A stretch of 44,127 bases of DNA. It comes from Io17-Chloro-G2 sp034428715. Its GTDB lineage: Bacteria; Chloroflexota; Dehalococcoidia; Lucifugimonadales; UBA3495. A model generated the notes under the pieces. That model was not told where the DNA came from. It saw only the letters and a program-made list of their open reading frames with translations, and searched no databases. The translations under genes were made by a program, and so were the position numbers. The DNA lies in assembly GCA_034428715.1 (NCBI GenBank), contig DAOUHE010000026.1, positions 1 through 44,127 of the forward strand, in the 5' to 3' direction. Below, piece after piece: positions 7,693 to 15,635 of the stretch (positions are counted from its first letter, which is position 1; each line of letters begins with the position of its first letter).

Positions 7693-9179
7693 GAATTTAT
7701 GATGTTTTGAGGAACGGCGTTATGCCCGGAGGGCTGGCCGGACTAGCAGGTGGCCTGGCTCTCGCGGCCACAATGCTAGAACTCGGCCGGTTAGAGATAT
7801 TCAGCGAACTAGCAGGGGCCGTTTCCCAGTTGGCCGGTTTCATCTTTGTATTGGCCGCAGCGGTATTGCTCGGCGCCGGTTTCGGAGTTTTGGTGTGGCG
7901 CCAGCGGCCTAGCGCCGGCGAAACAATGATTTGGGGGTTGGTTTACGGAGCCGCTTGGTGGTACCTCGGCCGGCTTACAGTGCTTCCGCTTTTGCAAGGT
8001 AAGGGTTTGACCTGGGACACGGATTCTGCTCGGGCCGCGTTTCCCGATCTGTTGGGCCTGATGTTGTTTGGCGCCATCATGGGGTTGGTCTACGTCTCTC
8101 TTCGGTGGTTGCGTCACGTCCAGGCTGAAACTCCGCGCGCCGGCAGAGGAGACTTATTTCAGGGAGCTTTGGCTGGTCTGTTAAGCGCCTCTCTACTGGG
8201 TATAGCCGCCAACGGGCAAGGCCAACTCCTCGCCTTCGCAGGCATGCCCACCGGAACCGCGGCATCTGCTACCTGGCCGGTAATCCTTCTCATCGGCTTT
8301 TTGGCCGGTGTAGGATTTGCCTGGCTCTTCCCCGGATTTACCGATGGCGCCGGGGTAGGACTTATTCGGGGCATTGCTTACGGATTCTTTTGGTGGGTGG
8401 CCGGAGGACTGACTTTGGTGCCACTGATGACCGGCGCAGGCCTGGTCTGGTCGGCGGATGAAGTCCAAACCATATATCCAACCCTGCCAGGCTATCTGCT
8501 CTTCAGCGCCGCCGTGGCTTTGCTATACCAATGGCTTGGCGCAATGGTTCGCCTACTATTCTCTGAATTCACACCAGGATCCGCCGAAGAAGGCTTGGGA
8601 ACTCAGGGATTGCGGATCGCCGGGCGTAGCGCACTGGCGGCCTTGGCCGGCGGCATGGTGTTCAGCGTGGTCATGTGGCAAACTGGCTTCCTGCCAAGTG
8701 TGGCCGATTTGGTCGGTTCCTCCTCTCCGGTTGCCGGGTTTGTTGTCCATCTGGCAATCGCTGGAATCATTGGTTTGAGCTACGGCATACTTTTCCGCCG
8801 GCAGAGTTACGACCTGGGTTCGGCTTTAGGGTGGGGGGTGTCTTACGGCTTCTTCTGGGCGGTCCTTGGGCCGCTCACATTGATGCCGGTGCTCCTGGGC
8901 GGGACTCCGCAATGGACGGCGGAAGCCGCTGCCAGCGTGTTCCCAAATTTGATTGGGCATATCGGGTACGGGGCCGGTTTGGGAATCACCTTTTACCTGC
9001 TCGAAACCCGCTACAGTCCGTGGTGGATTCCCCGGACTGAGGTTCAAGCCGCGCGGCTGGAGCACCGCCGCCAGCAAGTGCAAACATCGGGACCGGCGTT
9101 ATGGACGTTGCTGATCCTCCTGGGGTTGACGTTGCCGGTGTTACTGGGGAAGGGCCAAGGCATTGCTCCCATCTACTGA
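7689..9179 (+). CDS. Integral membrane protein with three tandem copies of the NDH-2-associated module
   Basis: 496 residues, strongly hydrophobic, about 13 membrane segments. It consists of three homologous units of about 130 residues (roughly 10-142, 155-285 and 312-440), followed by a linker and a final helix near 470-488. Each unit contains a signature loop: YGAAWWYLGRLTVLPLLQG at 86, YGFFWWVAGGLTLVPLMTG at 231, YGFFWAVLGPLTLMPVLLG at 386. The preceding NDH-2 carries the same signature in its N-terminal extension, so four related modules are made from one transcript. I do not recognise a named family. Translational coupling with the NDH-2 gene suggests a complex, perhaps a membrane scaffold or a quinone or ion path; this function is inferred only from context. 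Confidence 0.85.
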   Translation: MRIYDVLRNGVMPGGLAGLAGGLALAATMLELGRLEIFSELAGAVSQLAGFIFVLAAAVLLGAGFGVLVWRQRPSAGETMIWGLVYGAAWWYLGRLTVLPLLQGKGLTWDTDSARAAFPDLLGLMLFGAIMGLVYVSLRWLRHVQAETPRAGRGDLFQGALAGLLSASLLGIAANGQGQLLAFAGMPTGTAASATWPVILLIGFLAGVGFAWLFPGFTDGAGVGLIRGIAYGFFWWVAGGLTLVPLMTGAGLVWSADEVQTIYPTLPGYLLFSAAVALLYQWLGAMVRLLFSEFTPGSAEEGLGTQGLRIAGRSALAALAGGMVFSVVMWQTGFLPSVADLVGSSSPVAGFVVHLAIAGIIGLSYGILFRRQSYDLGSALGWGVSYGFFWAVLGPLTLMPVLLGGTPQWTAEAAASVFPNLIGHIGYGAGLGITFYLLETRYSPWWIPRTEVQAARLEHRRQQVQTSGPALWTLLILLGLTLPVLLGKGQGIAPIY

Positions 9180-9273
9180 TCGAGATAGCGGACGTCCTTC
9201 ATCGTGGGATGCCGCTTTGATTCCGAGTTTTGTCGACGGTATATCAAGGCCAGGCTCTGGATAGAAAGGAGGC

Positions 9274-9892
9274 ATGGTGGTCCAGGGGAATCATTTCGAC
9301 GTGATCATCATAGGCACCGGCGCCGGTGGCGGGACCCTGGCTTACGCCCTTGCCCCGTCGGGCAAACGTATCCTGATTCTGGAACGTGGCGGGTTCCTGA
9401 CTCGCGAGAAGGATAATTGGGATTCCAACGCCGTTTTCGTTGAGTCCAAATACAAAGCTGGCAACCCACTCCATCGACTTCTGGCTAACCTCAGAGGATC
9501 TACCCGACCCAGATAACCGCGTGACGGTAAACCAAGATGGACAGATAACGCTTCGATACCAGGAAAACAACACTGAAGGACACAAGCGCCTGGTGGCCAA
9601 GCTGAAGAATATGCTTAATGATATAGGGATGGAGAACCGATTGATTCCCACCTCCCTTTATTTCGGAAAGAAGATACCGGTCGCGGGTACCGCCCATCAA
9701 AACGGGACGATTCGATTCGGCCACGATCCTCAGACCTCCGCGCTCGACTCGAACTGCAAGGCCCATGACCTCGACAACCTCTACGTGGTTGATGGCAGCT
9801 TTTTCGTGTCTAGCTCTGCAGTTAACCCATCACTGACTATCATGGCCAACGCGCTGCGTGTAGGAGACCATCTCCTTGAACGGCTTAAGTAA
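9274..9892 (+). pseudogene. GMC oxidoreductase with the central part deleted
   Basis: The 5' part codes a GMC FAD-binding N-terminus: DVIIIGTGAGGGTLAYALAP, then ERGGFLTREKDNWDSNAVFV. At about 9455-9470 the sequence jumps into the C-terminal substrate/FAD domain in another frame (NRVTVNQDGQITLRYQENN, then GTAHQNGTIRFGHDP, VDGSFFVSSSAVNPSLT). The join skips roughly 300 residues that full-length homologues carry between RYKA-type sequence and the C-terminal domain. Both halves are still well conserved and a GAAAGGAGG site precedes the ATG, so the deletion is probably recent. The product would be inactive because the GMC core is missing. Confidence 0.85.
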
Positions 9893-9983
9893 GCCGGTCA
9901 CAGTCGCGGTGATCATAGGTGACCACACAGGAGAAAGAAGGTTCTCAAGAACGCTAACTGTACATGCCACAGCCGGCATTGAT

Positions 9984-10011
9984 TGACGCCTGGTGACGGT
10001 GTTTCTATAAT
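9984..10011 (+). promoter_or_regulatory. Sigma70-like promoter of the DUF1800 operon
   Basis: TTGACG at 9984-9989 and a perfect TATAAT at 10006-10011, separated by 16 bases. The expected transcript start near 10018 would leave a leader of about 57 bases before the ATG at 10075. This is the clearest promoter in the window. Confidence 0.7.
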
Positions 10012-10074
10012 GCCATCAAGCGCATTCGTAAGTGGTCCCGTGAGCGTATAACGCTACTCGATGGGGGGAGATAC

Positions 10075-11514
10075 ATGGGAAACAGCGACGTGGAACTGAT
10101 TGCCCATCTCATGCGGCGGGCCGGTTTTGGAGCTACCCGGGACCAACTCGACGCCTACGCAGCCAAGGGATACGAGGCTACCACCGAGGAGCTGCTCAAT
10201 CCCGGCGAGGAGCGGAGGATGGGAGACGACCTGATTCGCCGTTTCCATCCGGAGCTTTCGGGAATGATGGGTCCGAACGCCTCTGGCGAGAACTGGCTAT
10301 TCCGCATGGCGACAACAACCACACCACTTCAGGAAAAGATGGCCTTGTTCTGGCACGGCATATTCGCTACGGGGTACCCTAAAGTCATCCACGGCAAAGC
10401 CCTTTCGGACCAGATCAGGATGTTCCGAAGGTACGGCATGGGCAGCTTCCGGACGCTCTTGGTGGAGCTTTCCAGAGACCCGGCCATGATCATCTGGCTG
10501 GACAACCAGGATAACCACAAAGACGCCATCAACGAGAACTACGGCAGAGAATTGCTGGAACTATTCTCCATGGGCGTGGGCAACTATACCGAGCAGGACA
10601 TCAAGGAGTGCGCCCGCTCGTTCACCGGTTGGACCATCGCCAACAGAGAGTACATGGAGTTGCGCTCTCAAAGGGACTCAGACTGGCCCTACGGCCGTAT
10701 ATCGTGGCATTTTGAATTTCATCCTGAGGACCATGACGACGGGGAGAAGGAATTCCTGGGGCAACGGGGGTGTTTCAATGGTGAGGACGTAATAGATATA
10801 ATCTGCCAGCAGCAGGCCACCGCCCGGTTTTTATCAAGGCACATGTACAGTTTTTTCGTCGCCAACGAACCGCCGGTGCCAGAGTGGCCCGACACCCCAC
10901 CGACCGACGAACAGGCCATCAAGCAGCTATCCCAAGCCTACATGGACAGCGGCTACGACATCACTGCGATGTTGCGAGTGCTGTTTAACGCTGATTTCTT
11001 CAAGTCCAGAAGCACATGGTATACCAAGGTCAAGAGCCCGGTTGAGTTGGTCGCGGGAGTGCTCCGGCTCACGGGTGAGTTCGACCGGCCCAGACGGGAA
11101 ATATTGGACCGGCAACTGCAAGCGGTCTACATGGGCCAGTTTCTCAACAACCCGCCCAGTGTTGAGGGTTGGCACGAGGGTACCGACTGGCTGGACACCG
11201 GTGCGGTGGTGGAGCGGGTGAACTTTGCCACCCAGCAGATTGGCGATGAGAACAAACCGGGCGTCCAGACGATGATCGACAATATAGCTGCAAACGTTTT
11301 GGGAACCCTCTCCCCGGAGCAACTAGTCGGCGCGTGTTTGGACCAAATGGGCGCCATGTCCGTGTCCGAGGATTCGTATACGGTTTTGATGGACTTTGCA
11401 TCCGTGGGCGGCGGCGTGGCGCTAGGAGCGGAAATCTCCGATGAACCATCCCGCCGGCATATCGCAGCAGTTCTTCAGATGGTCGCATCGACCCAGGAGT
11501 TTCAGCGGTCTTGA
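10075..11514 (+). CDS. DUF1800 family protein
   Basis: 479 residues. The N-terminal AHLMRRAGFGATRDQLDAYA, the AMFWHGIFATG-like segment, DNQDNHKDAINENYGRELLELFSMG and GYDITAMLRVLFNADFF are hallmarks of DUF1800. These proteins almost always sit beside a DUF1501 gene and have no established biochemical role; they are often discussed with cell-surface or polymer-handling functions. No signal peptide is visible. A strong GGGGGGAG site precedes the ATG and a near-consensus promoter lies upstream. The NHL-repeat gene begins 52 bases downstream and DUF1501 follows, so the three form an operon. The assignment to the family is secure, the function unknown. Confidence 0.9.
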   Translation: MGNSDVELIAHLMRRAGFGATRDQLDAYAAKGYEATTEELLNPGEERRMGDDLIRRFHPELSGMMGPNASGENWLFRMATTTTPLQEKMALFWHGIFATGYPKVIHGKALSDQIRMFRRYGMGSFRTLLVELSRDPAMIIWLDNQDNHKDAINENYGRELLELFSMGVGNYTEQDIKECARSFTGWTIANREYMELRSQRDSDWPYGRISWHFEFHPEDHDDGEKEFLGQRGCFNGEDVIDIICQQQATARFLSRHMYSFFVANEPPVPEWPDTPPTDEQAIKQLSQAYMDSGYDITAMLRVLFNADFFKSRSTWYTKVKSPVELVAGVLRLTGEFDRPRREILDRQLQAVYMGQFLNNPPSVEGWHEGTDWLDTGAVVERVNFATQQIGDENKPGVQTMIDNIAANVLGTLSPEQLVGACLDQMGAMSVSEDSYTVLMDFASVGGGVALGAEISDEPSRRHIAAVLQMVASTQEFQRS

Positions 11515-11566
11515 GCGGGTCGTGCCATGAACCACTAGAAGTTTAGCGGGCAATTCAGGGAGGATA

Positions 11567-12598
11567 ATGACCACCATCGAGACCAAAGCAAGTCCCAAAT
11601 TCCTGGAATACGTCATGACGTTGGGCATGACGACCATGGAGGGCCGGGGGTTCTATTACCCTGTGGATACCGCTATCGGACAGGACGGGCGGCTTTACGT
11701 GGTGAACCGTTCGCTGGATATCGTGCCCCGAGGAATCCGCGTTACCATGTGCGATATAGATAGTGAGTACTATGGCACCTTTGGCTCCATTGGAGAAAGA
11801 GACGGCCAGTTCATATGGCCCTCGGGTGGGGCTATAGATAGCCGGGGCCGGGTTTACATTAGCGACGAACAACTCCACCGCATCTCCGTTTTTGACCACG
11901 CCGGCGCGTTCCTGTCCCGTTGGGGGTTACATGGTACCGGAGAAGGGGAGTTGGATACCCCATCCGGCATCGCCTTCGATGACCAGGACGACATTTATGT
12001 GTCGGACACCTACAACCACCGGATACAAAAATTCACCGCGGATGGCCGGGTCTTACTGAGTTTCGGTTCCCAGGGGCAAGGAGATGGAGAGCTTAATCTG
12101 CCGTGGGGCATTACCCTCGATGCCAATAATAATGTATATGTGGCCAACTGGGGCAACGACTGTATCCTGAAGTTTTCGCCCGCCGGAGAATACCTGGCTA
12201 GTTACGGCGCCTCGGGAAGTGGCGACGGGGAATTTCAGCGCCCATCATCTGTCGCGGTCGACGGCGAGGGTTACATCTACGTCGCGGACTGGGGCAACGA
12301 GAGGGTGCAGGTGCTTGATCCCGAGGGCGGGTTCGTGACGAAGCTGCGAGGCCAGGCCACCCTTTCCAAGTGGGCAGAAAACTTTTTGAGCGTCAACGTG
12401 GAGGAAGGGGCAGCTCGTGCTCGAGCAGACCTGGAACCAGAGATAGACTACTCGGTCGCCCATCCCCACGAAGAATCGTCTCACATTGAGAAGTTCTTCT
12501 GGTCACCGGTATCGGTTAAACTTGACAGAGCGGGGACGCTCTACGTAACGGAAAGCAATCGCCACAGAATCCAAGTCTACAAGAGAATCGAATCATAG
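11567..12598 (+). CDS. NHL-repeat beta-propeller protein
   Basis: 343 residues made of about six NHL-type blades. The repeated pattern is G-x-GDGE[LF]-x2-P-x-[GS]-[IV]-A-[FV]-D followed by [IV]Y-V-[AS]-D-x2-N-x-R-[IV]-Q, seen around residues 120-150, 167-200, 212-245 and again near the C-terminus (YVTESNRHRIQVYK). Such propellers serve as binding scaffolds or, in some enzymes, as hydrolase or lyase folds; no catalytic residues can be assigned here. There is no signal peptide. GGGAGG precedes the ATG. The gene sits between DUF1800 and DUF1501, ten bases before the latter, which implies work with these two proteins. Confidence 0.88.
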   Translation: MTTIETKASPKFLEYVMTLGMTTMEGRGFYYPVDTAIGQDGRLYVVNRSLDIVPRGIRVTMCDIDSEYYGTFGSIGERDGQFIWPSGGAIDSRGRVYISDEQLHRISVFDHAGAFLSRWGLHGTGEGELDTPSGIAFDDQDDIYVSDTYNHRIQKFTADGRVLLSFGSQGQGDGELNLPWGITLDANNNVYVANWGNDCILKFSPAGEYLASYGASGSGDGEFQRPSSVAVDGEGYIYVADWGNERVQVLDPEGGFVTKLRGQATLSKWAENFLSVNVEEGAARARADLEPEIDYSVAHPHEESSHIEKFFWSPVSVKLDRAGTLYVTESNRHRIQVYKRIES

Positions 12599-12607
12599 GG
12601 AGAGGCA

Positions 12608-13741
12608 ATGACTTCTGTCAACAATGATCGGTCGCTGGTTGTGATAGAGCTCGCGGGCGGCAACGACGCCCTAAACACGGTTATACCTTACAATAACGGA
12701 CTTTATTACGATTTCCGGCCCGCGATCGGCATCCCCCAGGAAGAGGTGCTCGGCTTGGACCCAGAGCTGGGCCTCAACCCCAATATGGCTCCCTTCAAGA
12801 CCCTATGGGATAAGGGAAATTTGGCCATCATTAACGGTATTGGCTATGCCAACCCTAACCGCTCCCACTTCCGGTCCAGGGACGTCTGGTACACGGCCGA
12901 GCCGGAAAGGATAGGTGCTGAGGGCTGGCTGGGGGCCGTGCTAAGGGACATGGATCCCACGGGTGAGAATGTGCTGACGGGGGTGAACTTCGGACGAGGT
13001 TTACCCAGGGCTCTAGTGTGTAAGGCAGTCCCGGTGGCATCGGTGGGGAATCTGGAGACATACGGGCTGATGCCGGACCTTCAGGACGAGATGATGCGAA
13101 GAAATGCCCTGGACGCTTTCAGCCGGTTGTACGGCCCGGCGCCGGGTAAAGACGCCGTGGCGCAGGTCTTAGGTCAGGCCGGAACAGACGCTTTGAAAGG
13201 GGCCGACATTCTCAGAACCGCACCACAGATGTACTCATCGGATGTAGAGTATGCCGGCAATCCCATTGCGCAAACTCTAAAAAACGTTGCTCAGGTGATG
13301 TGTGCCAGTCTGGGAACCAGGGTTTACTACGCGCGGCACGCCAGCTTCGACACCCACAGCGCCGAGCTCCTGGCCCACTCTAAGCTCTGGCAGGATGTCT
13401 CAACGGCCATCGGCGACTTTACCACTGATCTGACGGAGCATGGCCTCGAGAAAGACGCTGTCATCTTGGTCTTTTCCGAGTTCGGACGCAGGATCAAGGA
13501 CAACGGCGCAGGTTGTGATCACGGCTCGGGAGGGGTAGCCTTCGTTATCGGTGAGCCGGTCAATGGAGGGTTCTACGGAGAGTTCCCTTCGCTGCGTGAG
13601 GAGGACCAGTTAGACGGTGACCTCCACTTCAACAATGACTTCCGGTCCACCTACTCCACTATTGTGGAAAAATGGCTAGGGCTAGACCCGGTTCCCATCA
13701 CCAACGGCAAGTTCGAGCAGTTCGACTTCATCTCTAGTTGA
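12608..13741 (+). CDS. DUF1501 family protein
   Basis: 377 residues, related to the alkaline-phosphatase-like/sulfatase fold set. Diagnostic segments are LVVIELAGGNDALNTVIPY at the N-terminus, NLAIINGIGYANPNRSHFRS, the YYARHASFDTHSAELLAH segment and VFSEFGRRIKDNGAGCDHGS, which supply Asp/His residues typical of metal sites in this family. Most DUF1501 proteins begin with a Tat signal; this one starts directly at the first strand, so it lacks that signal or is cytoplasmic. AGGGAGAGG precedes the ATG, nine bases after the propeller gene. Function is unknown; the operon partner DUF1800 is the usual one. Confidence 0.9.
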   Translation: MTSVNNDRSLVVIELAGGNDALNTVIPYNNGLYYDFRPAIGIPQEEVLGLDPELGLNPNMAPFKTLWDKGNLAIINGIGYANPNRSHFRSRDVWYTAEPERIGAEGWLGAVLRDMDPTGENVLTGVNFGRGLPRALVCKAVPVASVGNLETYGLMPDLQDEMMRRNALDAFSRLYGPAPGKDAVAQVLGQAGTDALKGADILRTAPQMYSSDVEYAGNPIAQTLKNVAQVMCASLGTRVYYARHASFDTHSAELLAHSKLWQDVSTAIGDFTTDLTEHGLEKDAVILVFSEFGRRIKDNGAGCDHGSGGVAFVIGEPVNGGFYGEFPSLREEDQLDGDLHFNNDFRSTYSTIVEKWLGLDPVPITNGKFEQFDFISS

Positions 13742-13761
13742 AACGATAGACGGGATAGCTA

Positions 13762-13930
13762 CTAGCACTGCATCCAGATGATTTTGATGTATTCGCTGGG
13801 CGTACGACCCCCATCCCAACCTTCCCCCTTCGTACGGGGGAAGGAGTTAGTTCTCTCCCCCTTCGGAAGGGGGAGAGTTAGAGTGGGGGTGAAACCGTTA
13901 TCCAACAGTTTCATGTTGACGGGATACTAG
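13762..13930. repeat. CTAG-ended MITE-like repeat, copy 1 (interrupted)
   Basis: It begins CTAGCACTGCATCCAGATG and ends GTTGACGGGATACTAG. Both halves match, in reverse orientation, the uninterrupted 83-base copy at 15353-15435: the outer ~38 bases on the left and the last ~36 bases on the right. The middle is replaced by a separate hairpin element. The two copies bracket the LLM gene at 14110-15321. Confidence 0.75.
13806..13890. repeat. Nested double-hairpin palindromic element
   Basis: Two adjacent perfect hairpins, CTTCCCCCTTCGTACGGGGGAAG and TCTCCCCCTTCGGAAGGGGGAGA, are enclosed by an outer imperfect inverted repeat (ACCCCCATCCCAAC on the left, GTTAGAGTGGGGGT on the right). It resembles REP/MITE-type intergenic elements and may also terminate transcription after the DUF1501 operon. 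It lies inside the CTAG-ended repeat, so it was probably inserted later. Confidence 0.7.
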
Positions 13931-14095
13931 GAATCCCAAGCTCGGGGTGAATATTCTAGAAGCCCTTCGGTCCAGATACACCCCTTAGGGCAGGGATGGA
14001 GAGCAAGCCCTCGTGTGGCAAATCGCTCCGCAAGTCGCGGCGTTCACCTCGGTGGGACGGCAGCCTTAAACGAGCAAAAATCATCCCTTATGTTT

Positions 14096-14104
14096 AAAGG
14101 AGGT
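14096..14104 (+). promoter_or_regulatory. Strong ribosome binding site fixing a TTG start
   Basis: AAAGGAGGT ends five bases before the TTG at 14110. There is no ATG or GTG better placed in this frame until 14119, so the TTG is the likely start of the LLM gene. Confidence 0.7.
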
Positions 14105-14109
14105 CCACC

Positions 14110-15321
14110 TTGTTCCTAATGCGTTTTACAGAGCGGGCTTACGTCAACTACACGGCGGATGATGTCCGAAATAGCCCCAACAGCGCCGTCAGGCTGACCT
14201 TCTCGAACTCCCATTTTGACCCACAAGTCGGGTCCGATCTTTATAACCAACATTTCGACGAATACGAATATTCGGAGGAGATGGGGTTTGATGGATTGAT
14301 GCTCAATGAGCATCACAACACCCCCACATGCCTGGGGGCGACCATGAATCTTGAGGCGGCCGTCCTGGCCCGCATCACCAAGCGCCCCAAGATCGTGCTT
14401 CTGGGCAACCCTTTGCCCATATTCGACAACCCGATACGGCTGGCCGAAGAACTGGCTGAGATCGACATGATTTCTCGGGGCCGCTTGGTGTCCGGGTTTG
14501 TTCGCGGGACGGGAGTGGAAAGCCTAGCCACCAATACCAACCCATTGCACAATCGGGAGCGCTTCGAGGAAGCACACGACTTAGTGATTAAAACCTGGAC
14601 CACGCCGGGGCCCTTTCGCTGGGAGGGCAAGCATTACCAATTTAGAGTGGTAAATCCATTTCAGGTCCCTCTGCAAAAACCCCATCCACCGGTCTGGATC
14701 CCCGGCACTGGCAGCCCGGAAACGCTGGTCTGGTGTGCAGAGCACCACTATCCCTACCTCTTTCTTGAGACAGACCACCAGGGAACACGGGACATGATGG
14801 AGATTTACGCCGAGACCGCTCGTAACTTCGGTTACGAACCAGGGCCGGAGCATTTTGGCTATCTGGTAAGGATTCACGTGCAGGATACCGACGAAAAGGC
14901 CAGAGAGGTAGGCCGAGGCTATATGGAGGGGAACATCGGAGTCGGCCGTATCCCGTTACCTAGGGATTATGCGTCTCCAGTCGGCTACGGCAGCGCCAGC
15001 CGGGACCCGAGGTTCCTCCGGTTGAGGGAGCAGATCCGCAGCGATCCGTTCCGGGTGGGCGGGTTGGACGGCGCACAATACGACGAGATTTTAGAATCAA
15101 AACGTTGGATTATCGGTAGCCCCGATACTGTAATCCACAATCTCCGGGAAATCCTGTCGGAAATGCGTCCTGGCATTTTGGCCGTCTGGACTAACGATGG
15201 CACCATTAGCCACGATGACTCCATGAGGTGCCTGGAACTCATGGGGCAAGAAGTTTTGCCGGCTCTAAAGGAAATCGGGGAGGAACTGGAGCTTACCGAT
15301 CCGTTCCAGAAGGCACCCTAA
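14110..15321 (+). CDS. LLM class flavin-dependent monooxygenase
   Basis: 403 residues of the bacterial luciferase-like TIM-barrel superfamily, which use reduced FMN (or F420) to oxygenate or oxidise organic substrates. Typical signatures are EEMGFDGLMLNEHHNTPTC near residue 57, LGNPLPIFDNPIRLAEELA with MISRGRLVSGFVRGTG, then NRERFEEAHDLVIKTWT and KPHPPVWIPGTGSPET. This matches the long form related to alkanal or terpenoid monooxygenases; the substrate cannot be predicted. The TTG start is supported by AAAGGAGGT. The gene stands alone, flanked by two inverted copies of a MITE-like repeat. An 8-bp inverted repeat (AATGTCAG with CTGACATT, 15321-15351) overlaps its stop codon, without a T-run. 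Confidence 0.9.
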   Translation: MFLMRFTERAYVNYTADDVRNSPNSAVRLTFSNSHFDPQVGSDLYNQHFDEYEYSEEMGFDGLMLNEHHNTPTCLGATMNLEAAVLARITKRPKIVLLGNPLPIFDNPIRLAEELAEIDMISRGRLVSGFVRGTGVESLATNTNPLHNRERFEEAHDLVIKTWTTPGPFRWEGKHYQFRVVNPFQVPLQKPHPPVWIPGTGSPETLVWCAEHHYPYLFLETDHQGTRDMMEIYAETARNFGYEPGPEHFGYLVRIHVQDTDEKAREVGRGYMEGNIGVGRIPLPRDYASPVGYGSASRDPRFLRLREQIRSDPFRVGGLDGAQYDEILESKRWIIGSPDTVIHNLREILSEMRPGILAVWTNDGTISHDDSMRCLELMGQEVLPALKEIGEELELTDPFQKAP

Positions 15322-15352
15322 ATGTCAGCTACAATCTCTGAAACTGACATTC

Positions 15353-15435
15353 ACTAGTACTCCGTCAAAATGATACTGGTGGATAACGGGTTTATCCCCT
15401 GCCAATGCATCAAAACCATCTGGATGTAGCACTAG
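15353..15435. repeat. CTAG-ended MITE-like repeat, copy 2 (intact, inverted)
   Basis: 83 bases beginning CTAGTACTCCGTCAAAATG and ending CATCTGGATGTAGCACTAG. Ends are related as short inverted repeats (CTAGTACT and CTAGTGCT). Its reverse complement aligns to both arms of the copy at 13762-13930, with only a few mismatches in each arm. It shows what copy 1 looked like before the nested insertion. The rest of 15322-15635 contains no gene. Confidence 0.75.
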
Positions 15436-15635
15436 CATAACCCAGCGCCGAATTTACACCACTTGCGAGCTTCAGCTCACGGACCGGCATTTTAGGGCAC
15501 CCGGGTCTTCTAGTATTGGACAACATTGCGCCAAGATCCGAATATCCGCCTAAAATGGCAAGCGAGCGTGCGCAATAACGGATTGAACAGTTGTGACAAT
15601 GACGCGCCGGTGACAATTGTTGGAGGACATCTGAC

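Noticed and set aside
13931..14109. Riboswitch before the LLM gene
   Set aside because: I looked for FMN and cobalamin box sequences and found none.
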